DNA from: Iris pallida
Lineage: Eukaryota; Streptophyta; Magnoliopsida; Asparagales; Iridaceae
Direction: 5' to 3'
DNA length: 64,000 nucleotides
NCBI GenBank assembly: GCA_029216955.1
Contig: JANAVB010002199.1
Coordinates: forward strand, 10,935,952-10,999,951
Shown here: piece after piece, positions 62,601 to 64,000 of the stretch
Numbering within the stretch: position 1 is the stretch's first letter
Layout of the letters: each line of letters starts with the position of its first letter
Program-made: the position numbers and the translations under genes
The notes under the pieces: generated by a model
What the model was told of the DNA's origin: nothing
Seen by the model: only the letters and a program-made list of their open reading frames with translations
Databases searched by the model: none

Positions 62601-64000
62601 AACCACATCACAAAAATCTCGCAAACCAACCACACCAAAAGCTAACATAGCTAACCGAATCTACTACGTAGCTAACCGAATTTTCCAAAGGAAAACCGAG
62701 GACCGATTATCATCATAGACTCTACGGGAGGGACGAACTACTGTGATTAACAAAGATTACCAAATTTCTGTTGGCAGGGAGCCGCAGGAAGAACTTGGGG
62801 AGAGCCGAAACAACGTTCGGACAACGCTGGATCGGGTGCACGGAATAGCGGATTTGGACAGTGGGGTGCACCGCGAAGCGCTGGAAAGGGGCGCACGGCC
62901 AGGGGATGGTCGGCACGGGAACGGGGCAGCGCCGGGAGGGGACAGCACCGGGGCGGACGGCGGAAACTTCGCTGGAAGGGCGGACCGCGGGAACGGGGTG
63001 CTGCCGGAGAGGAAGTCGGGGCGGGGGTCCGCGCTCTGGACGGGGGAGGCGCCGGCGGATCTGGCCGGAAAGGGGGCGCGCGATCGCCGGGGGACGCGCT
63101 GACGGGGAGCAGCCGCGGTCGGCTTGGCCAGCATGGGGGCGACGGACTCGGCGGAACAGCAGGTCGGCGGGGGTACTGTCGTACGGGGGCGCGCTGGAGT
63201 GGGTCGCCGGAGTAGGCGCGGGTGGCCGCGGGGAAGAGGGTCGGCCGGGGAAGACGCCGAGGGGTGGTCGCGTGCGCCGGAGGGAGAGGGCGTGGGTGAT
63301 GAGAGTGGGGGTTTGGGAATGGGTTTCCAGAGAACAGAGAGAGAGAGGAGTACGAGAGAGAGATGAGTGATGAGAGTTTATCTCTTCTGTTCGTGAGTGA
63401 GGAGGAGTAATAAGAGAGGGGAGTTAAAAGGGGGAATGGGGTGTTACTCGAGTGAAATAAAGAAGGGAAGAGATAGAGTGAAGGGGAGAGATGGAGAGGT
63501 GGGAGATTATGAGAGTTAAGTGGGGAGTTAGAATAGGAAGGGTTTACCAATTCTGTGTGATGGAGTGCTGGTCCTACGGGACCAGCCAACATTTAATTTT
63601 TTTTTTTTTTTAAAATCAAGATTTAACCAAGTCCAAAGAATAATCAGATTTAAGAAATAGGAAGAATTGGGCTCAGGCCTGGGTCTGGGCTCGGACTCGG
63701 GTCTGGGTCCAAAAATCAAAAGTCCAAGTTATTAATATTTCCGAAATCATTTTCCACTCAAAAATATTTAATAATAATAATATTAATAATAATAATAATT
63801 TTAGAAAAATACTACTAATAATAACACCACTCTATTTAATAATTAACTACGAATTAATGGGTTTCACAAAGTACATTAATTAGAAATTAGAAATTATAGA
63901 GTACTATCCATACTTTCTAGGCCGAGTATCAGAGGCTGCGGGAACGGACGGCTGCTAGTGCACCTAATGCAGGAGAGGCCGGTACTTTCTCGCAGCCTAT
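59639..64000 (+). pseudogene. second CACTA-2 gene (plant En/Spm Transposase_24-like), stop and LTR insertion
   Basis: Likely exons: 59639-60042, 60123-60246, 60333-60613, 60692-60787, 63921 onward. The N-terminus MTGHRGSFRKGGR is followed by an in-frame TGA at 59678, then a Pro/Gly/Thr/Ser-rich stretch in the same frame. The conserved part has PEVQRCLGHMLRHNYGGPW and YWFTRFK, then AELIEGMFPVVAAKLIRDAI, GWITPDQWNAMKARF and ASKWCGGSILMTEHFRRL, and AEYQRLRER after the insertion. The layout resembles the TNPA-side proteins of plant CACTA elements (PF03004 family). The exon 2-3 junction is out by one base as drawn, which is either a frameshift or a wrong acceptor choice. The intron before the last exon carries the LTR at 60894. 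Confidence 0.75.
60894..63900. mobile_element. LTR-type insertion in an intron of CACTA-2 (right border unresolved)
   Basis: It begins TGTCACGACCCGGTCCC, the same first ten bases as the G1-type LTRs but otherwise a different family. The splice acceptor and next exon follow at 63921. No clean target duplication was found, so the right border lies somewhere in 63730-63915. It contains a GC-rich block (62760-63330), the hairpin GCTGGTCC-TACG-GGACCAGC near 63570, and AT-rich ends. No coding frame; 62747-63592 on minus is a GC-rich shadow. Confidence 0.65.

Larger units (their letters stand above)
53931..64000 (+). mobile_element. CACTA-2, TNP2-bearing En/Spm element (right end beyond window)
   Basis: The terminus CACTACCAAAATAAGTCA at 53931 is followed by a subterminal region full of TAGCGACG and its complement (53945-54225), the usual transposase-binding array. 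A second terminus-like copy lies at 55517. Two transposon genes follow. The 3' terminus is not in the window. A Tourist MITE and an LTR sequence have inserted into it. Confidence 0.88.

Noticed and set aside
62747..63592. 281-aa Pro/Ser/Arg-rich frame on minus and 169-aa frame on plus
   Set aside because: GC-rich LTR sequence, open on both strands, no domain; low-complexity composition.

Overview
This is a repeat-dominated stretch of a flowering-plant nuclear genome. The sequence shows Ty1-copia and long-LTR (Ty3/gypsy-like) retrotransposons, two CACTA (En/Spm) DNA transposons, a Tourist-type and a hAT-type MITE, foldback elements and a plant DUF4283-type reading frame. I see no intact host gene, no rRNA, no functional tRNA and no CRISPR. 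The species cannot be fixed from the sequence.

Layout. 1-8794: a minus-strand long-LTR element without gag or pol (LTR remnant 1-1182, interior 1183-4496, second LTR 4497-8794), inserted in the reverse transcriptase of a decayed copia element (copia-1). Copia-1 resumes at 8795-8835, is interrupted again by a 2.74-kb solo LTR (8836-11577, 5-bp target duplication), then runs to its 125-bp LTR at 15646-15770. Copia-1 itself sits in a DUF4283 reading frame (15771-16554). 16.9-19.4 kb holds foldback elements, a hAT-like MITE and dispersed repeats. 20.04-20.36 kb looks like an orphan promoter plus first exon.

20768-50666 is a second copia element (copia-2), split inside its RNase H by a 26.3-kb insertion (22368-48690) with a 5-bp target duplication. 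The insertion is a hierarchy. An LTR-type sequence 'X' is interrupted by a non-coding long-LTR element with two LTRs (A, 23640-34935; B, 41726-45442). LTR A carries a 7,568-bp non-autonomous CACTA element (24672-32239) with a 3-bp target duplication; LTR B keeps the corresponding empty site. That CACTA carries an intron-containing, end-truncated copy of a host WD40 gene of the RRP9/U3-55K (plant YAO) family. The element interior carries a 3.9-kb solo LTR (36444-40359).

50667-53930 holds an inverted diverged relative of LTR A/B, an (AAT)n array and old repeat debris. 53931 to the window end is an almost complete autonomous-type CACTA element on the plus strand: left terminus with subterminal repeats, a Tourist MITE, a TNP2 transposase gene split by one in-frame stop, and a second transposon gene with an in-frame stop and a roughly 3-kb LTR sequence in one intron.

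The most noteworthy signals are the transposon-captured RRP9/YAO gene with its empty-site control, TTGACC (W-box) arrays in the same sense orientation in the LTRs of related families, a stem-loop shared by two different LTR families, a conserved three-unit repeat in the non-coding interior of the long-LTR family, and the unusual LTR-interior-LTR-partial interior-X order, which simple insertion cannot explain.
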